DNA of 64,000 bases from Streptomyces sp. ERV7 (GCF_001653515.1 NZ_LYOY01000051.1:1136001-1200000); one strand, 5' to 3'. Shown: positions 14,004-23,468, numbered from the stretch's first letter. Numbers and translations are program-made. Notes: generated from the letters alone by a model not told the origin.

Positions 14004-15638
14004 TCAGCTGACGCTGACCGCGGCCCAGGCCGCGTTCACCGCCTTGTACTCGGCGCTGCTCGCGCCGTAGAGCGCGCTCGCCGCGTCGAGCGTGGCGGTG
14101 CGGGCGCCCTTGTAGTCGGTCGTCGACGTCATGTACGTGGTGAGCGCCTTGTACCAGATCTGCACGGCCTTGTCGCGGCCGATGCCGGTGACCGTGGAGC
14201 CGTTCGACGTGGGCGAGTCGTAGCTGACGCCGTTGATGGTCTTGGCGCCGCTGCCCTCGGAGAGCAGATAGAAGAAGTGGTTGGCCGGGCCCGACGAGTA
14301 GTGCACGTCGAGGTTGCCGAGACCGGAGTACCAGCTGTCCTTGGAGCCGCCGTCCTTGCTCGGCTTGTCCATGTAGCGCAGCGGGGTGCCGTCGCCGTTG
14401 ATGTCGATCTTCTCGCCGATGAGGTAGTCACCGACGTCGGTGGTGTTCTTCGCGTAGAACTCCACCGAGGTGCCGAAGATGTCCGAGGTCGCCTCGTTGA
14501 GGCCACCGGACTCGCCGCTGTACTCGAGGTTGGCGGTGGCCGCCGTCAGACCGTGCGACATCTCGTGCCCGGCCACGTCCAGCGAGGTCAGCGGGGCGGC
14601 GTTGCCGGACCCGTCGCCGTAGGTCATGCAGAAGCAGCCGTCGTCCCAGAACGCGTTGACGTAGTTCTTGCCGTAGTGGACGCGGCTGTAGGACGCCACG
14701 CCGTCGTTCTTGATGCCGTTGCGGCCCAGCACGCTCTTGTAGAAGTCCCAGGTGACCGCCGCGCCGTAGTGCGCGTCGACGGCCGCGGTCTGGGTGTCGG
14801 AGGCCAGGCCGTTGCCCCACACGTCGTCCGCGTCGGTGAGGAGCGTGCCCTTGCCCGAGGTCTTGTGGCCGAGGTCGTACGTCTTGTGGGCGCCCCGGGC
14901 GGAGTCGCTGAGCTGGTACGTCGAGCCGGACTTCGTGGTGCCGAGGGTCACCTTGCCGCTGTACTCGCTGTTGCCCGTGCCGGTCTTGACGGCCTGCCAC
15001 TGGGCGAGCTGCTTGCCGGTCGTGGCGTCCGTGACGACGTGCAGCTGGCTCGGGGTGCCGTCGTCCTGGAGCCCGCCGACGACGGTCTCGTAGGCGAGCA
15101 CCGGGGTGCCCTTCGCCGCCCAGACCACCTTGCGCGGTGCCTGGTCGGCCGTGGCCTTCTGGGCCCCGGCGCCCTTGGCGGCGGTGAGCGCCTTCTGCTG
15201 GACGGCGCCCGTGCCGAGGGCGGGGGTGGTGGAGGCGACCTTGATGGCGGCTCTGGTCGCCCGGGTCACGCCCGCCGACTTGCCCGCCTTGGTCTCGTGC
15301 ACGACGAGGTCGCCGCCGAGGACCGGCAGCCCGGCGTAGGTGCGCTCGTAACGGGTGTGGACGGCGCCGTCGGCGTCCTTGATCACATCGCGGACGACCA
15401 GCTTCTCCTGGGCGCCGAGGCCCAGTTCGGCGGCGGTCTTCGCGGTGGTGGTGTTCGCCTCGCGGATGAGCTCGGCCCGCTGGGAGGCGGAGAGCCGGAG
15501 CGGCTGCGCGGAGGAGTCGTCGCCCGTGGGGGAGGCGCCGGCGGATCCGGAAGCCAGGCCGGTGAGGCCTGCGGCGAGCAGTGCGGCGGCGGCGACGGAG
15601 CCGGCGACGCGCGTAGAGCGAGGTATACGAGAGGTCAC
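14004..15638 (-). CDS. Secreted M4 (thermolysin-like) metalloprotease
   Basis: This 544-residue preproenzyme has a signal peptide over about 1-37, then an FTP/PepSY propeptide to about residue 200, then the M4 catalytic domain. The zinc site is HEMSH (in DVAGHEMSHGL) with the third ligand in NEATSDIFG. The calcium-binding surface and the C-terminal helix region with VHYSSGPANHFFY (substrate His) are present. It is an extracellular neutral protease for protein scavenging. The GTG start at 15638 follows AAGGGACGCTCGC; the frame is open to 15683 but that extension precedes the RBS. It converges on the small secreted-protein gene. Confidence 0.93.
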   Translation of the reverse strand: MTSRIPRSTRVAGSVAAAALLAAGLTGLASGSAGASPTGDDSSAQPLRLSASQRAELIREANTTTAKTAAELGLGAQEKLVVRDVIKDADGAVHTRYERTYAGLPVLGGDLVVHETKAGKSAGVTRATRAAIKVASTTPALGTGAVQQKALTAAKGAGAQKATADQAPRKVVWAAKGTPVLAYETVVGGLQDDGTPSQLHVVTDATTGKQLAQWQAVKTGTGNSEYSGKVTLGTTKSGSTYQLSDSARGAHKTYDLGHKTSGKGTLLTDADDVWGNGLASDTQTAAVDAHYGAAVTWDFYKSVLGRNGIKNDGVASYSRVHYGKNYVNAFWDDGCFCMTYGDGSGNAAPLTSLDVAGHEMSHGLTAATANLEYSGESGGLNEATSDIFGTSVEFYAKNTTDVGDYLIGEKIDINGDGTPLRYMDKPSKDGGSKDSWYSGLGNLDVHYSSGPANHFFYLLSEGSGAKTINGVSYDSPTSNGSTVTGIGRDKAVQIWYKALTTYMTSTTDYKGARTATLDAASALYGASSAEYKAVNAAWAAVSVS

Positions 15639-15983
15639 GCGAGCGTCCCTTCTGAGGGGGGAGGTGGGGGGTGCGGGTGCCACGTGCGAGCACAGCGTTG
15701 CAGGTGGGGCGCGTACATGTCATGAAGGTGTCCGCACAATGACCTGAATGCGTCTGCGGGATGGGGAACCGGGGCCGAGCGATAAGTGGCTTTCCGGCCA
15801 AGGGATTTCCGCAGCCCCTGGTGGTCGTGCGTCAAGCTGTGAACCGGCTGTCACAGTCCGTCATGGCTGGAAATCGACCCTCGACGAGGAGGGTGGGGGC
15901 GGGGTCTGGACGTGCTGCCGGGAAGGTGTCTAGTGTCTCCTGCACCTAATCAAAAAATTGAGTATGCGAGGAGGGGGCGACTG
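15639..15983. other. Divergent promoter region
   Basis: No gene is supported in these 345 bases between the protease and the SnoaL-like gene. The segment 15935-15975 is unusually AT-rich (CACCTAATCAAAAAATTGAG) and probably contains the promoter of the SnoaL-like gene. Confidence 0.5.
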
Positions 15984-16382
15984 ATGACGACGAGTGCCTT
16001 CCGCAAGGCCGTGGAGTCCGGCGACCATGCCGCGATCGAGGAACTGCTCGCCGAGGACGTGGTGTTCACCAGTCCGGTGGCGTTCAAGCCGTACCCGGGC
16101 AAGGCGATCACAGCGGCGATCCTGCGGGGTGTGGGCCGGGTCTTCGCCGACTTCCGCTATGTACGGGAGATCGTCGGCGCCGACGGCCGTGACCAGGCCC
16201 TGGTCTTCACGGCCAAGGTCGGCGGGCTGGAAGTCAACGGCTGCGACTTCCTCCACTTCGACGAGGACGGACTCATCGACGACCTCACGGTGATGGTCCG
16301 TCCGCTGTCCGGCGCCCACGCCCTGGCCGAGGCCATGGGCGCCCAGTTCGACCGCATCCGTACGGAGGCCGCGGCGGGCTGA
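15984..16382 (+). CDS. SnoaL-like / NTF2-fold protein
   Basis: This 132-residue protein has the SnoaL-like pattern. An N-terminal helix pair with AVESGDHAAIEELLAEDVVF is followed by TSPVAFKPYPGKAIT and antiparallel strands ending CDFLHFDEDGLIDDLTVMVRP. Such proteins bind or isomerise small hydrophobic ligands, and no ligand can be named. ATG at 15984 follows GAGGAGGGGGCGACTG. It is probably monocistronic, with the convergent ohr gene downstream. Confidence 0.8.
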   Translation: MTTSAFRKAVESGDHAAIEELLAEDVVFTSPVAFKPYPGKAITAAILRGVGRVFADFRYVREIVGADGRDQALVFTAKVGGLEVNGCDFLHFDEDGLIDDLTVMVRPLSGAHALAEAMGAQFDRIRTEAAAG

Positions 16383-16466
16383 GTGCCCGCGCCGCGGTGC
16401 ATACGGCGAAGCCCGGGCCGACGAGGAACGCCTCGTCGGCCCGGGCTTCTTGTGTGCCGTCGGTCG

Positions 16467-16877
<411 letters not shown>

Positions 16878-16931
16878 GGGATGCCTCTTCTTCCGTCCGG
16901 TGGTGAGCGGCGCCCGCTCCCTGTGCTCAAA

Positions 16932-16962
16932 GAGTTGCACACAACTAAATTGTGCGCAACTC
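16932..16962. promoter_or_regulatory. OhrR operator
   Basis: Inverted repeat with arms GAGTTGCACACAA and TTGTGCGCAACTC, with one mismatch, centred at 16947 between the divergent ohr and ohrR genes. The AT-rich centre (ACTAAAT) and position match MarR/OhrR control of both promoters. Confidence 0.85.
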
Positions 16963-16991
16963 AATGGCGGTCGACAAGCTACCCTGGTGTC

Positions 16992-17474
16992 ATGAGCTCC
17001 TCGTCGACTCCCGCCGCGTCGCACCCGCCCCTGGCGTCCGACGTCGATCTCCTCCGCCTCGACCACCAGGTCTGCTTCTCCCTGCACGCCGCGTCGCGCG
17101 CCTTCGGCGGCGTCTACCGCGACGCGCTCAAGGACCTCGGTCTGACCTATCCGCAGTACCTCGTGATGCTGGTCCTGTGGGAGCACGGCCCGCAGCCCGT
17201 CAAGGTGATCGGCGAACGGCTGCGGCTCGACTCGGGCACGCTCTCGCCCCTCCTCAAGCGGCTGGAGGCGGCGGGTCTGGTGACCCGTGAGCGCAGCGCC
17301 GAGGACGAGCGCTCGGTGACGGTCCGGCTCACCGAGGAAGGCTCCGGGCTGCGGGAACGGGCGCTGCCCGTACCGCTGAAGATCCTTTCGGCCACGGGTC
17401 TCTCGGTGGCGGAGGTGCTCTCGCTCCAGCGGCTCCTCGGGCGGATCACGACTTCCCTGGACCAGGCGCACTGA
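16992..17474 (+). CDS. ohrR: OhrR, peroxide-sensing MarR-family repressor
   Basis: This 160-residue MarR-type winged-helix protein has the sensing cysteine in DHQVCFSLHAASR near the N-terminus, as in OhrR. The recognition region covers LRLDSGTLSPLLKRLEAAG, and the wing carries ERSAEDERSVTVRLT. Only the one conserved Cys is visible, fitting the one-cysteine OhrR type. ATG at 16992. It represses ohr and itself through the intervening palindrome. Confidence 0.92.
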   Translation: MSSSSTPAASHPPLASDVDLLRLDHQVCFSLHAASRAFGGVYRDALKDLGLTYPQYLVMLVLWEHGPQPVKVIGERLRLDSGTLSPLLKRLEAAGLVTRERSAEDERSVTVRLTEEGSGLRERALPVPLKILSATGLSVAEVLSLQRLLGRITTSLDQAH

Positions 17475-17520
17475 GGGCGGCGGGTCCGCGCCGGCGGTGG
17501 AGGGGCGTCGGTTCGGCTTC

Positions 17521-17547
17521 CCGCGCCGGGCGACGGCCCCGGCGCGG
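17521..17547. terminator. Hairpin between convergent genes
   Basis: CCGCGCCGGG at 17521-17530 pairs perfectly with CCCGGCGCGG at 17538-17547. It lies between the ohrR stop and the stop of the sugar-binding lipoprotein gene. Confidence 0.7.
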
Positions 17548-17570
17548 CGGCTGCCCGAGAGCCCTCGCGG

Positions 17571-18683
17571 CTACTTCAGGCCCATCGCGTCACAGGCATC
17601 CTTGACGTTGGCCGTGCAGATCTCGGCGGTCGAATAGACGCCGTCGCGGATGACCGTCTCCTTGATGTTGGCCTTGGTGAGGGAGACGATCGGGATGATC
17701 ACGGAGGGGATGGCCTTCTTCGTGGGGGAGTCGACCGTGGTCTTGGTGATGATGGTCAGTGGCTGGCCCTTGGCCAGGGCGACGGCCATCTGCGCGGCGA
17801 CGGGGCCTTCCTGGACGTAGGGCTTGTAGACGCTCATGAACTGCTCGCCCATGACGATGCGCTGCACACCGGCGAGCTCCGCGTCCTGGCCGGTGACCGG
17901 GGGGAGTTTGGACAGGCCGGACGCCTTGAGGGCGGTGATGATGCCGCCGGCCATGCTGTCGTTGGCGGAGTAGACACCGATGATCTTGTCCTTGCCCAGG
18001 GCCGTGATCGCGCCCTCCATGTTGGCGTTGGCGTTCTCCGGCTTCCACTCCTTGGTGTCGTACTCCTTGCCGATGTTCACCTTGCCGTCGAGCTCGGCGT
18101 GCGCGCCCTTCTTGAAGAACGCGGCGTTGGGGTCGGTGATCGCGCCGTTCATCATCACGATCTGGCCGTCCTTGGCCTTCGTGCCGAGGGCGTCCACCAG
18201 GGCCTTGCCCTGCACATGGCCGACCTGCTCGTTGTCGAACGACGTGTACGCGTCGATCGGGCCCTCGGCCAGACGGTCGAAGGCGACGACCGGGATGCCC
18301 TGGTCCTTGGCCTTCTTCACCGCGCCCGCGATCGCCTTCGAGTCCACCGCGTCCACGATCAGCGCGTCGACCTTGTTGGTGATCATCGTGTCGACCTGCT
18401 GCGTCTGCGTCGTCGCGTCCTGCTTCGCGTTCGCGTAGATCACTTTGCCCTGGCCCGCCGTGAGGTCCTTGACCATCTTCTCGATGAGCGGCTTGTCGAA
18501 CTTCTCGTAACGCGCGGTCTGGTTCTCCGGGAGCAGAAGGCCGATCTTGATGGCTCCGCCCTTCTTCGTCCCCGGGTCCTTGACGCCGTCCCCGGACTTC
18601 TTGGCGCTTCCGCACGCGGCGAGAGAGACGGCCATCGCGGTGGCGGTCACGGATATGGCGGCACGACGCATACGGGTGTTCAT
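17571..18683 (-). CDS. Orphan sugar-binding lipoprotein of an ABC importer
   Basis: This 370-residue lipoprotein has an N-terminal signal with lipobox LAACGS (Cys near residue 24). The mature part is a type I periplasmic-binding domain of the RbsB/XylF group (KIGLLLPENQTARYEKFD, DALIVDAVDSKAIAGAV, GVYSANDSMAGGIITAL). It should bind a monosaccharide at the outer membrane face. No permease or ATPase gene is adjacent, so it must use a transporter encoded elsewhere, possibly of XylGH type. The RBS GGGAGGT precedes ATG 18683. Confidence 0.88.
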   Translation of the reverse strand: MNTRMRRAAISVTATAMAVSLAACGSAKKSGDGVKDPGTKKGGAIKIGLLLPENQTARYEKFDKPLIEKMVKDLTAGQGKVIYANAKQDATTQTQQVDTMITNKVDALIVDAVDSKAIAGAVKKAKDQGIPVVAFDRLAEGPIDAYTSFDNEQVGHVQGKALVDALGTKAKDGQIVMMNGAITDPNAAFFKKGAHAELDGKVNIGKEYDTKEWKPENANANMEGAITALGKDKIIGVYSANDSMAGGIITALKASGLSKLPPVTGQDAELAGVQRIVMGEQFMSVYKPYVQEGPVAAQMAVALAKGQPLTIITKTTVDSPTKKAIPSVIIPIVSLTKANIKETVIRDGVYSTAEICTANVKDACDAMGLK

Positions 18684-18917
18684 CGAGAGACCTCCCTGAC
18701 ATGGCCGCGTCCTCGCGACCGAGGTGGCTGGAAGTCAACTGGGAGGCGAATGGGGCGTCAAGGAGTTGAGGATGAACGAGACCGCAATGAGTTCTTTCCC
18801 TTGATTAGTCGAAGACGCAACAACTCTGAGCTGGGGCGCTGCGGTTGAGCCCGTCACTCCGCGGGGACGGGTTTCCCGCCTCGAACCGCCGCGCTTCCCC
18901 CACGGGTTGATCGCGGT

Positions 18918-19631
18918 TCACGCGAGCCTGAACGCGTCCGCCAGCGCGTCGGCCTGGGCCATGAGGAGGGTCCGGGCCCGGTGGCCGATCCCGCCGTACT
19001 GGCCCGACACCGCGAGGCTCACCGTGCCGTGCAGCTGCGACCAGGCGAGCACCGCGCCCGCCAGCGCCGTCGCGGCCCGGGGGTCGTGCGGCGGGCGACC
19101 GGTGCGCTCCGCCACCCACGCGGCCAGCGAGGCGTCCTCCCGCAGCCACCCGGCCATCTCCTCGACCGTCGGGCCGAACGCCTCGGCGGGATTCCCGGAG
19201 GCGAAGACCGTGAGGAAGGGGCCGAGGGCGGCCCGCGCGCGCTCCAGCGTGTCCGGCGGCGCGGCATAGCCCGGCACCGGGGTGCCCTGGATCAGCAGAT
19301 AGCGGTGCGGCTGCAGGGTGGCCCAGTCGAGGAAGGCGTCGGCGAGGGTGTGCAGCGCGGTACGGGCATCGGTCGCACCGACGCCCTGGGCGTGTGTGAC
19401 GGCGTGCGCCAGATCGTCGTACGCGTCCCGCATCAGATCGCCCAGCAGCTCGTCGCGGCTGGCGAAGTAGCGGTAGAGCGCGGGCCCGGACAGCCCCATG
19501 TCCTTGGCGATCCTGGTCAGCGCCACGGCCTGGGCGCCGCCGTCGGCGAGCTGGTCGAGGGCCGCCGCCTTGATCTCGGCACGGGTCTGCTCCCGATAGC
19601 GGGACCGGGGAGTCTTCAGCTCGGCGGTCAT
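18918..19631 (-). CDS. TetR-family regulator
   Basis: This 237-residue regulator has the TetR helix-turn-helix at about residues 15-60 (LTRIAKDMGLSGPALYRYF). The C-terminal ligand domain contains HRYLLIQGTPVPGYAAP, typical of the WHG-type TetR C-terminal family. ATG at 19631 has AGGAGGACCC immediately upstream. It is divergent from an MFS efflux gene 236 bases away and probably represses that gene until a drug-like ligand binds. Confidence 0.88.
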   Translation of the reverse strand: MTAELKTPRSRYREQTRAEIKAAALDQLADGGAQAVALTRIAKDMGLSGPALYRYFASRDELLGDLMRDAYDDLAHAVTHAQGVGATDARTALHTLADAFLDWATLQPHRYLLIQGTPVPGYAAPPDTLERARAALGPFLTVFASGNPAEAFGPTVEEMAGWLREDASLAAWVAERTGRPPHDPRAATALAGAVLAWSQLHGTVSLAVSGQYGGIGHRARTLLMAQADALADAFRLA

Positions 19632-19867
19632 GGGTCCTCCTGTGCGCACCGGTGTTCCCGTGCGGCGCGGCGGCCGGACGCGGTGCCCTCGCGTCGTTCC
19701 CCTGATCCCATGATCCTCCCGTGAGTGCGGATCGCCACGGCCAGGGGTCGTAACAAGGGCGGGGCGCGGCGGCGCGGGAGGGCGCGGGCGGTCGTGCCCC
19801 TGGGTCATCATGCGGATGCGTACCGTTGCGTACTGTCCGTGAGAAGGCGCGAGAAAGAAGGCCGCCG

Positions 19868-21352
19868 GTGGCTCCGCATTCCGAAGGGGGGCGCGACGGC
19901 GGGCCGGGCGGTGCCGGTACGGCCGCCGCCGGGACCCTGGCCGACCGGGTCCGCTGGCGGGCGCTCGCGGTGTGTCTGGTGGCGGGGTTCATGACGCTGC
20001 TCGACGTGTCGATCGTCAATGTGGCCCTGCCGTCGATCCGGGTGGCGCTGGACGCCCCGGAGGCCGATCTGCAGTGGGTGCTCTCCGGGTACGCGCTCGC
20101 CTTCGGCCTGTTCCTCGTCCCGGCCGGGCGGATCGGGGACGCCCGGGGGCGGCGTGCGGTGTTCATGACCGGGCTCGCTCTGTTCGTCCTCGCCTCGGCG
20201 GCCTGCGGGGCGGCGCAGTCCAGCCTGTGGCTGGTGGCCGCCCGCGCCGTCCAGGGCCTGGCCGGAGGCCTGATCTCGCCGCAGATCTCGGCCCTGATCC
20301 AGCAGATGTTCTCCGGCGCCGAACGCGGCCGCGCCTTCGGGATGCTCGGGAGCGTCATCGGCATCTCCACGGCTGTGGGCCCGCTCCTCGGCGGGCTGCT
20401 CATCCACGCGGCGGGCCCGCACGAGGGCTGGCGCTGGGTGTTCTACGTCAACGTGCCCATCGGCGTCGGCTGTCTGGTGCTGGCCCGGCGCCTCCTCCCC
20501 GACACCCCGTCCGCCCGCCGTGTCCCGCTGCGTGCCCTGGACCCGGTCGGTGTGCTGCTGCTCGGCGCCGGAGTCCTGGCACTGCTGCTGCCGTTCGTCC
20601 AGGCGCAGCAGTGGCACGGGCCCGAGAAGTGGCTGCTCCTGGCCGTCTCCGCCGCGCTGCTCGCGGCCTTCGTGGGGTGGGAACGGCGCCAGAGCGCGCG
20701 GGGTGCCTCCCCGGTCGTCGACCTCGCCCTGTTCCGTGAGCGCGGCTACTGGCTGGGCTGCGCCCTGATCCTGCTCTACTTCGGCGGATTCACCTCGATC
20801 TTCTTCATCACCGCGCTCTACCTCCAGGCCGGGCTCAAGCTGAGCGCGCTGCTCGCGGGCCTCGCCATCACGCCGTTCGCGGTGGGCTCCGGCGTCGCCG
20901 CCACCATCGGCGGCCGGCTGGTCGCCCGCTTCGGGCGCCGGCTGGTCGCGGTGGGCCTGGTCATGGTCGCCACCGGCCTCGGCGGCACGGCACTCGCCGT
21001 CCAGCTGGCCCCGGGCAGGTCGGCGGCGTGGGCGATGGCGGCCCCGCTGCTGCTCGCCGGGCTCGGCAGCGGCCTGGTCATCGCCCCCAACCAGACACTG
21101 ACGCTCTCCCGGGTCCCGGTCCGCTCGGCGGGCAGCGCGGGCGGCACCCTCCAGACCGGCCAGCGCGTCGGCTCCGCCATCGGCATCGCGGCCGTCGGGG
21201 CGGTCTTCTTCGCCCAACTGACGCACGGCGACTGGGCCACGGCCTACGACCACGGACTGCTGGTGTCGGTCGCCTTCGTCCTCGGCGCACTGCTCCTCGC
21301 GCTCGGCGACCTGCGGGCCGAACTTCCGGAAAACGGTGTCCGGGCGAGGTGA
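19868..21352 (+). CDS. MFS drug exporter, DHA2 (EmrB/QacA-like) type
   Basis: This 494-residue membrane protein has about 14 predicted segments. Motifs are FMTLLDVSIVNVALPSI in TM1 (motif D1), GRIGDARGRRAVF (motif A) and GISTAVGPLLGG (motif C), marking a proton-driven exporter. GTG at 19868 is preferred because AGAAAGAAGG precedes it; the upstream frame from 19826 would add 14 charged residues. It is divergent from the TetR gene that probably controls it. Its last 25 bases are repeated just after the stop (21328-21356 and 21364-21392). Confidence 0.88.
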   Translation: MAPHSEGGRDGGPGGAGTAAAGTLADRVRWRALAVCLVAGFMTLLDVSIVNVALPSIRVALDAPEADLQWVLSGYALAFGLFLVPAGRIGDARGRRAVFMTGLALFVLASAACGAAQSSLWLVAARAVQGLAGGLISPQISALIQQMFSGAERGRAFGMLGSVIGISTAVGPLLGGLLIHAAGPHEGWRWVFYVNVPIGVGCLVLARRLLPDTPSARRVPLRALDPVGVLLLGAGVLALLLPFVQAQQWHGPEKWLLLAVSAALLAAFVGWERRQSARGASPVVDLALFRERGYWLGCALILLYFGGFTSIFFITALYLQAGLKLSALLAGLAITPFAVGSGVAATIGGRLVARFGRRLVAVGLVMVATGLGGTALAVQLAPGRSAAWAMAAPLLLAGLGSGLVIAPNQTLTLSRVPVRSAGSAGGTLQTGQRVGSAIGIAAVGAVFFAQLTHGDWATAYDHGLLVSVAFVLGALLLALGDLRAELPENGVRAR

Positions 21353-21392
21353 CCGGCCTCCCGGGAAACGGTGTCCGGGGCGAGGTGACCGG
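21328..21392. repeat. Direct repeat of about 29 bp at the end of the MFS gene
   Basis: The segment GGAAAACGGTGTCCGGGCGA at 21328 onwards, continuing through the stop codon to 21356, recurs nearly unchanged at 21364-21392 with an offset of about 36 bases. It looks like a short local duplication covering the last codons and stop. Confidence 0.7.
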
Positions 21393-21418
21393 TCCCGCGG
21401 CAGCCGGTGTGCCGCCGC

Positions 21419-22414
21419 TCAGACCGTCCCCTTCGCCGCCCGCACGGCCCGGCGCCAGGCCGAGTCCACCGAGAGCAGGGCCGCCGGGGCGAGGTCGGCC
21501 GGAACGTCGGGCAGGAAGCCGGTGCCGAGCAGCGGGCCGTCGGCCGCGGCGGCCCGCACCGAGACACCCGCCGTCGCACCCCGTCCGCCCGCCCAGTGCT
21601 CGCGGGCCTCGTCCCGTACGTCGACGAGGGCTTGGGCGCGCTCGACCGGGGGCGGGGCGAACAGGCCGTCCGCCGCCCGTACCTGCTCCTGCCACCGGTC
21701 CTGCCAGAACTCGACCGTCCAGCCCGGCCAGCGGGACGCCATCTCGTACGCCCCGGCCTGCGCGCCCAGCAGCCACCAGCCCACCCGGCGGCGCGCCGGG
21801 TCGAGGTGTATCCCGGAGAGCACGGCCAGCTCGCAACGGCCGTGGTCCGGCGCCGAGTCGAGACGGTCCAGGAGTGCGGGCCCCTCGGCGACCGGGTGGT
21901 CGCCGGTGGCGGCGATCAGATGGCAGCGGTCGGTGCCCACGGTGACGACCGTGGCGAGCGGATCGTCCTCGTCAGGCTCCTCCTCTCCCGGCCCGAGCAC
22001 CGCGCCCGCGCTCACCTCGCCCCGTGGATCGCGCACCGCGGCCGGGTCCAGGCCCAGATAGGCGCGCAGCTCCGCCGGGCCGTCGTAGGTCCAGCGCACC
22101 TGCCAGCCGGGCCAGGCGTGGTGCAGCAGGTCGAGCGCGGCGGCCCGGTGCCGCATACAGGTGGTCGGCCCGTCCGAGACGAAGGCGAGCAGCACCCGGC
22201 GGTGCGGGTCGACCAGGACCGCGCCCTCGCAGCGGGCGTCGTCGCGCCAGCCGTGGCGCGCCGGGTCGTGGGCGCGCAGGAACGGCAGCACGACGTCGGG
22301 GCCGGCCAGGAGATCGAGATCGAGCCCGGCTGCCCCGAAGCGGGACTCGTACAGCTCGTACCGCTCGTGGTCGCCGTTCTCGGGAACGACGGCGAAGGTT
22401 GCCCAGTCGGCCAT
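21419..22414 (-). CDS. Conserved hypothetical protein
   Basis: This 331-residue soluble protein has no signal peptide or membrane segment. It has tryptophan-rich repeated patterns (HHAWPGWQVRWTYDG, SRWPGWTVEFWQDRW) in two halves, suggesting an internal duplication. An acidic linker (GPGEEEPDEDDPLATVV) separates them. I recognise no catalytic motif. The ATG at 22414 is clear. It is divergent from the phosphatase gene and convergent with the MFS gene. Confidence 0.7.
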   Translation of the reverse strand: MADWATFAVVPENGDHERYELYESRFGAAGLDLDLLAGPDVVLPFLRAHDPARHGWRDDARCEGAVLVDPHRRVLLAFVSDGPTTCMRHRAAALDLLHHAWPGWQVRWTYDGPAELRAYLGLDPAAVRDPRGEVSAGAVLGPGEEEPDEDDPLATVVTVGTDRCHLIAATGDHPVAEGPALLDRLDSAPDHGRCELAVLSGIHLDPARRRVGWWLLGAQAGAYEMASRWPGWTVEFWQDRWQEQVRAADGLFAPPPVERAQALVDVRDEAREHWAGGRGATAGVSVRAAAADGPLLGTGFLPDVPADLAPAALLSVDSAWRRAVRAAKGTV

Positions 22415-22525
22415 GGCGAGAGGATCTCAACCCCGTGCGGCACCCCACCACCCGATTCCCGGCGGTGTGCGCAGTGATCCACGCCACGGTCCGGGCCCGC
22501 CGGGACGGCCGTAGGGTGCGGTCTT

Positions 22526-23380
22526 GTGAACAGACACATCGGGTTCGAGCGGCTGCACAACTTCCGTGACCTGGGCGGCTACCGCACCGAGGACGGCCTG
22601 ACCGTGCGATGGGGGCGGCTGTTCCGCTCCGACTCGCTGGGCAAGCTCCAGGACGAGGACTGGGACCGCTTCCTGGATCTGGGCGTCCGCACGGTCATCG
22701 ACCTGCGCTACCCGTGGGAGATCGAGGGCAAGGGACGCGTCCCCGAGCACGCCTCGCTGACGTACCGCAACCTCAGCATCGAGCATCGCCCGTACGACCA
22801 GGCGAGCCTCGGCGCGGACGTGGAGACCGGCCGCTACCTCGCCGACCGCTTCCTGGAAGTCGCCCACGACGGGGTCGAGGAGCTGCGCGAGGCGCTGCGG
22901 ACGATCGCCGCACCCGACAGCGGGCCGCTCGTCTTCCACTGTGCCTCCGGCAAGGACCGCACCGGTCTGCTGGCCGCGCTCGTGCTGACGCTGCTCGGTG
23001 TCCCCGAGGACGTCATCGTCGAGGACTTCACCCTCACCGAGCTCGCCACGGACCGCCTGATCGCCGACTGGCGGGCGGCCAACCCCGGCCGCGAGATCAC
23101 CTGGCCGGGCTACGGCCCCCCCGACCGACGCGCCCTCACGGCACGCGCACCCTGCGAGGTTCACGCTGGGTGCACCGACGGCCACCCTCTGCCCCCGATC
23201 CCGCGATCAATGGCGGATTCGCCCGAAACCCCACTCATGCCAAGGCCCGCCGACCGCCTGACCACGCGATATACGGGTGAACGCCACCTCAAACCCCTGG
23301 TAGAGTTATCTCTGTCGCCGCGGGGAACAAGCCCGCGAGACAGACACCTTGTCCGGGTGGCGGAATGGCAGACGCGCTAG
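22526..23380 (+). CDS. Tyrosine-protein phosphatase, degraded 3' end
   Basis: The first 195 or so residues are a complete catalytic core of the Y_phosphatase3 type: FERLHNFRDLGGYRTEDG, the general-acid region, and the P-loop FHCASGKDRTGLLAA with nucleophilic Cys and Arg. After WPGYG near residue 197 similarity to the family is lost. The expected C-terminal helices are replaced by arbitrary sequence that continues into the tRNA-Leu gene; the last ten residues are translated tRNA. The gene has therefore lost its natural 3' end by deletion or rearrangement, though the active site is intact. The start is GTG 22526 with a weak RBS. Confidence 0.75.
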   Translation: MNRHIGFERLHNFRDLGGYRTEDGLTVRWGRLFRSDSLGKLQDEDWDRFLDLGVRTVIDLRYPWEIEGKGRVPEHASLTYRNLSIEHRPYDQASLGADVETGRYLADRFLEVAHDGVEELREALRTIAAPDSGPLVFHCASGKDRTGLLAALVLTLLGVPEDVIVEDFTLTELATDRLIADWRAANPGREITWPGYGPPDRRALTARAPCEVHAGCTDGHPLPPIPRSMADSPETPLMPRPADRLTTRYTGERHLKPLVELSLSPRGTSPRDRHLVRVAEWQTR

Positions 23381-23438
23381 CTTGAGGTGCTAGTGCCCTT
23401 TATCGGGCGTGGGGGTTCAAGTCCCCCCTCGGACACCA
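23351..23438 (+). tRNA. tRNA-Leu (anticodon GAG)
   Basis: An 88-base class II tRNA ending in encoded CCA (23436-23438). The acceptor stem GTCCGGG pairs with CTCGGAC. The anticodon stem CTAGC/GCTAG encloses the loop TTGAGGT, giving GAG for CUC/CUU leucine codons. A long variable arm (GCCCTTTATCGGGC) and the T-arm GGGGGTTCAAGTCCCCC are present. A rho-independent terminator follows at once. Confidence 0.96.
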
Positions 23439-23443
23439 GCGAG

Positions 23444-23468
23444 AACCCCAGTTGACCTGGGGTTTTCT
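23444..23468 (+). terminator. tRNA terminator
   Basis: AACCCCAG pairs with CTGGGGTT around a 4-5 base loop, followed by TTCT. It starts six bases after the tRNA 3' end. Confidence 0.88.

Noticed and set aside
23351..23468. tRNA-Leu considered as the attachment site of a resident integrative element
   Set aside because: No integrase, excisionase or second copy of the tRNA 3' end is visible nearby. Only the damaged phosphatase hints at a past event.
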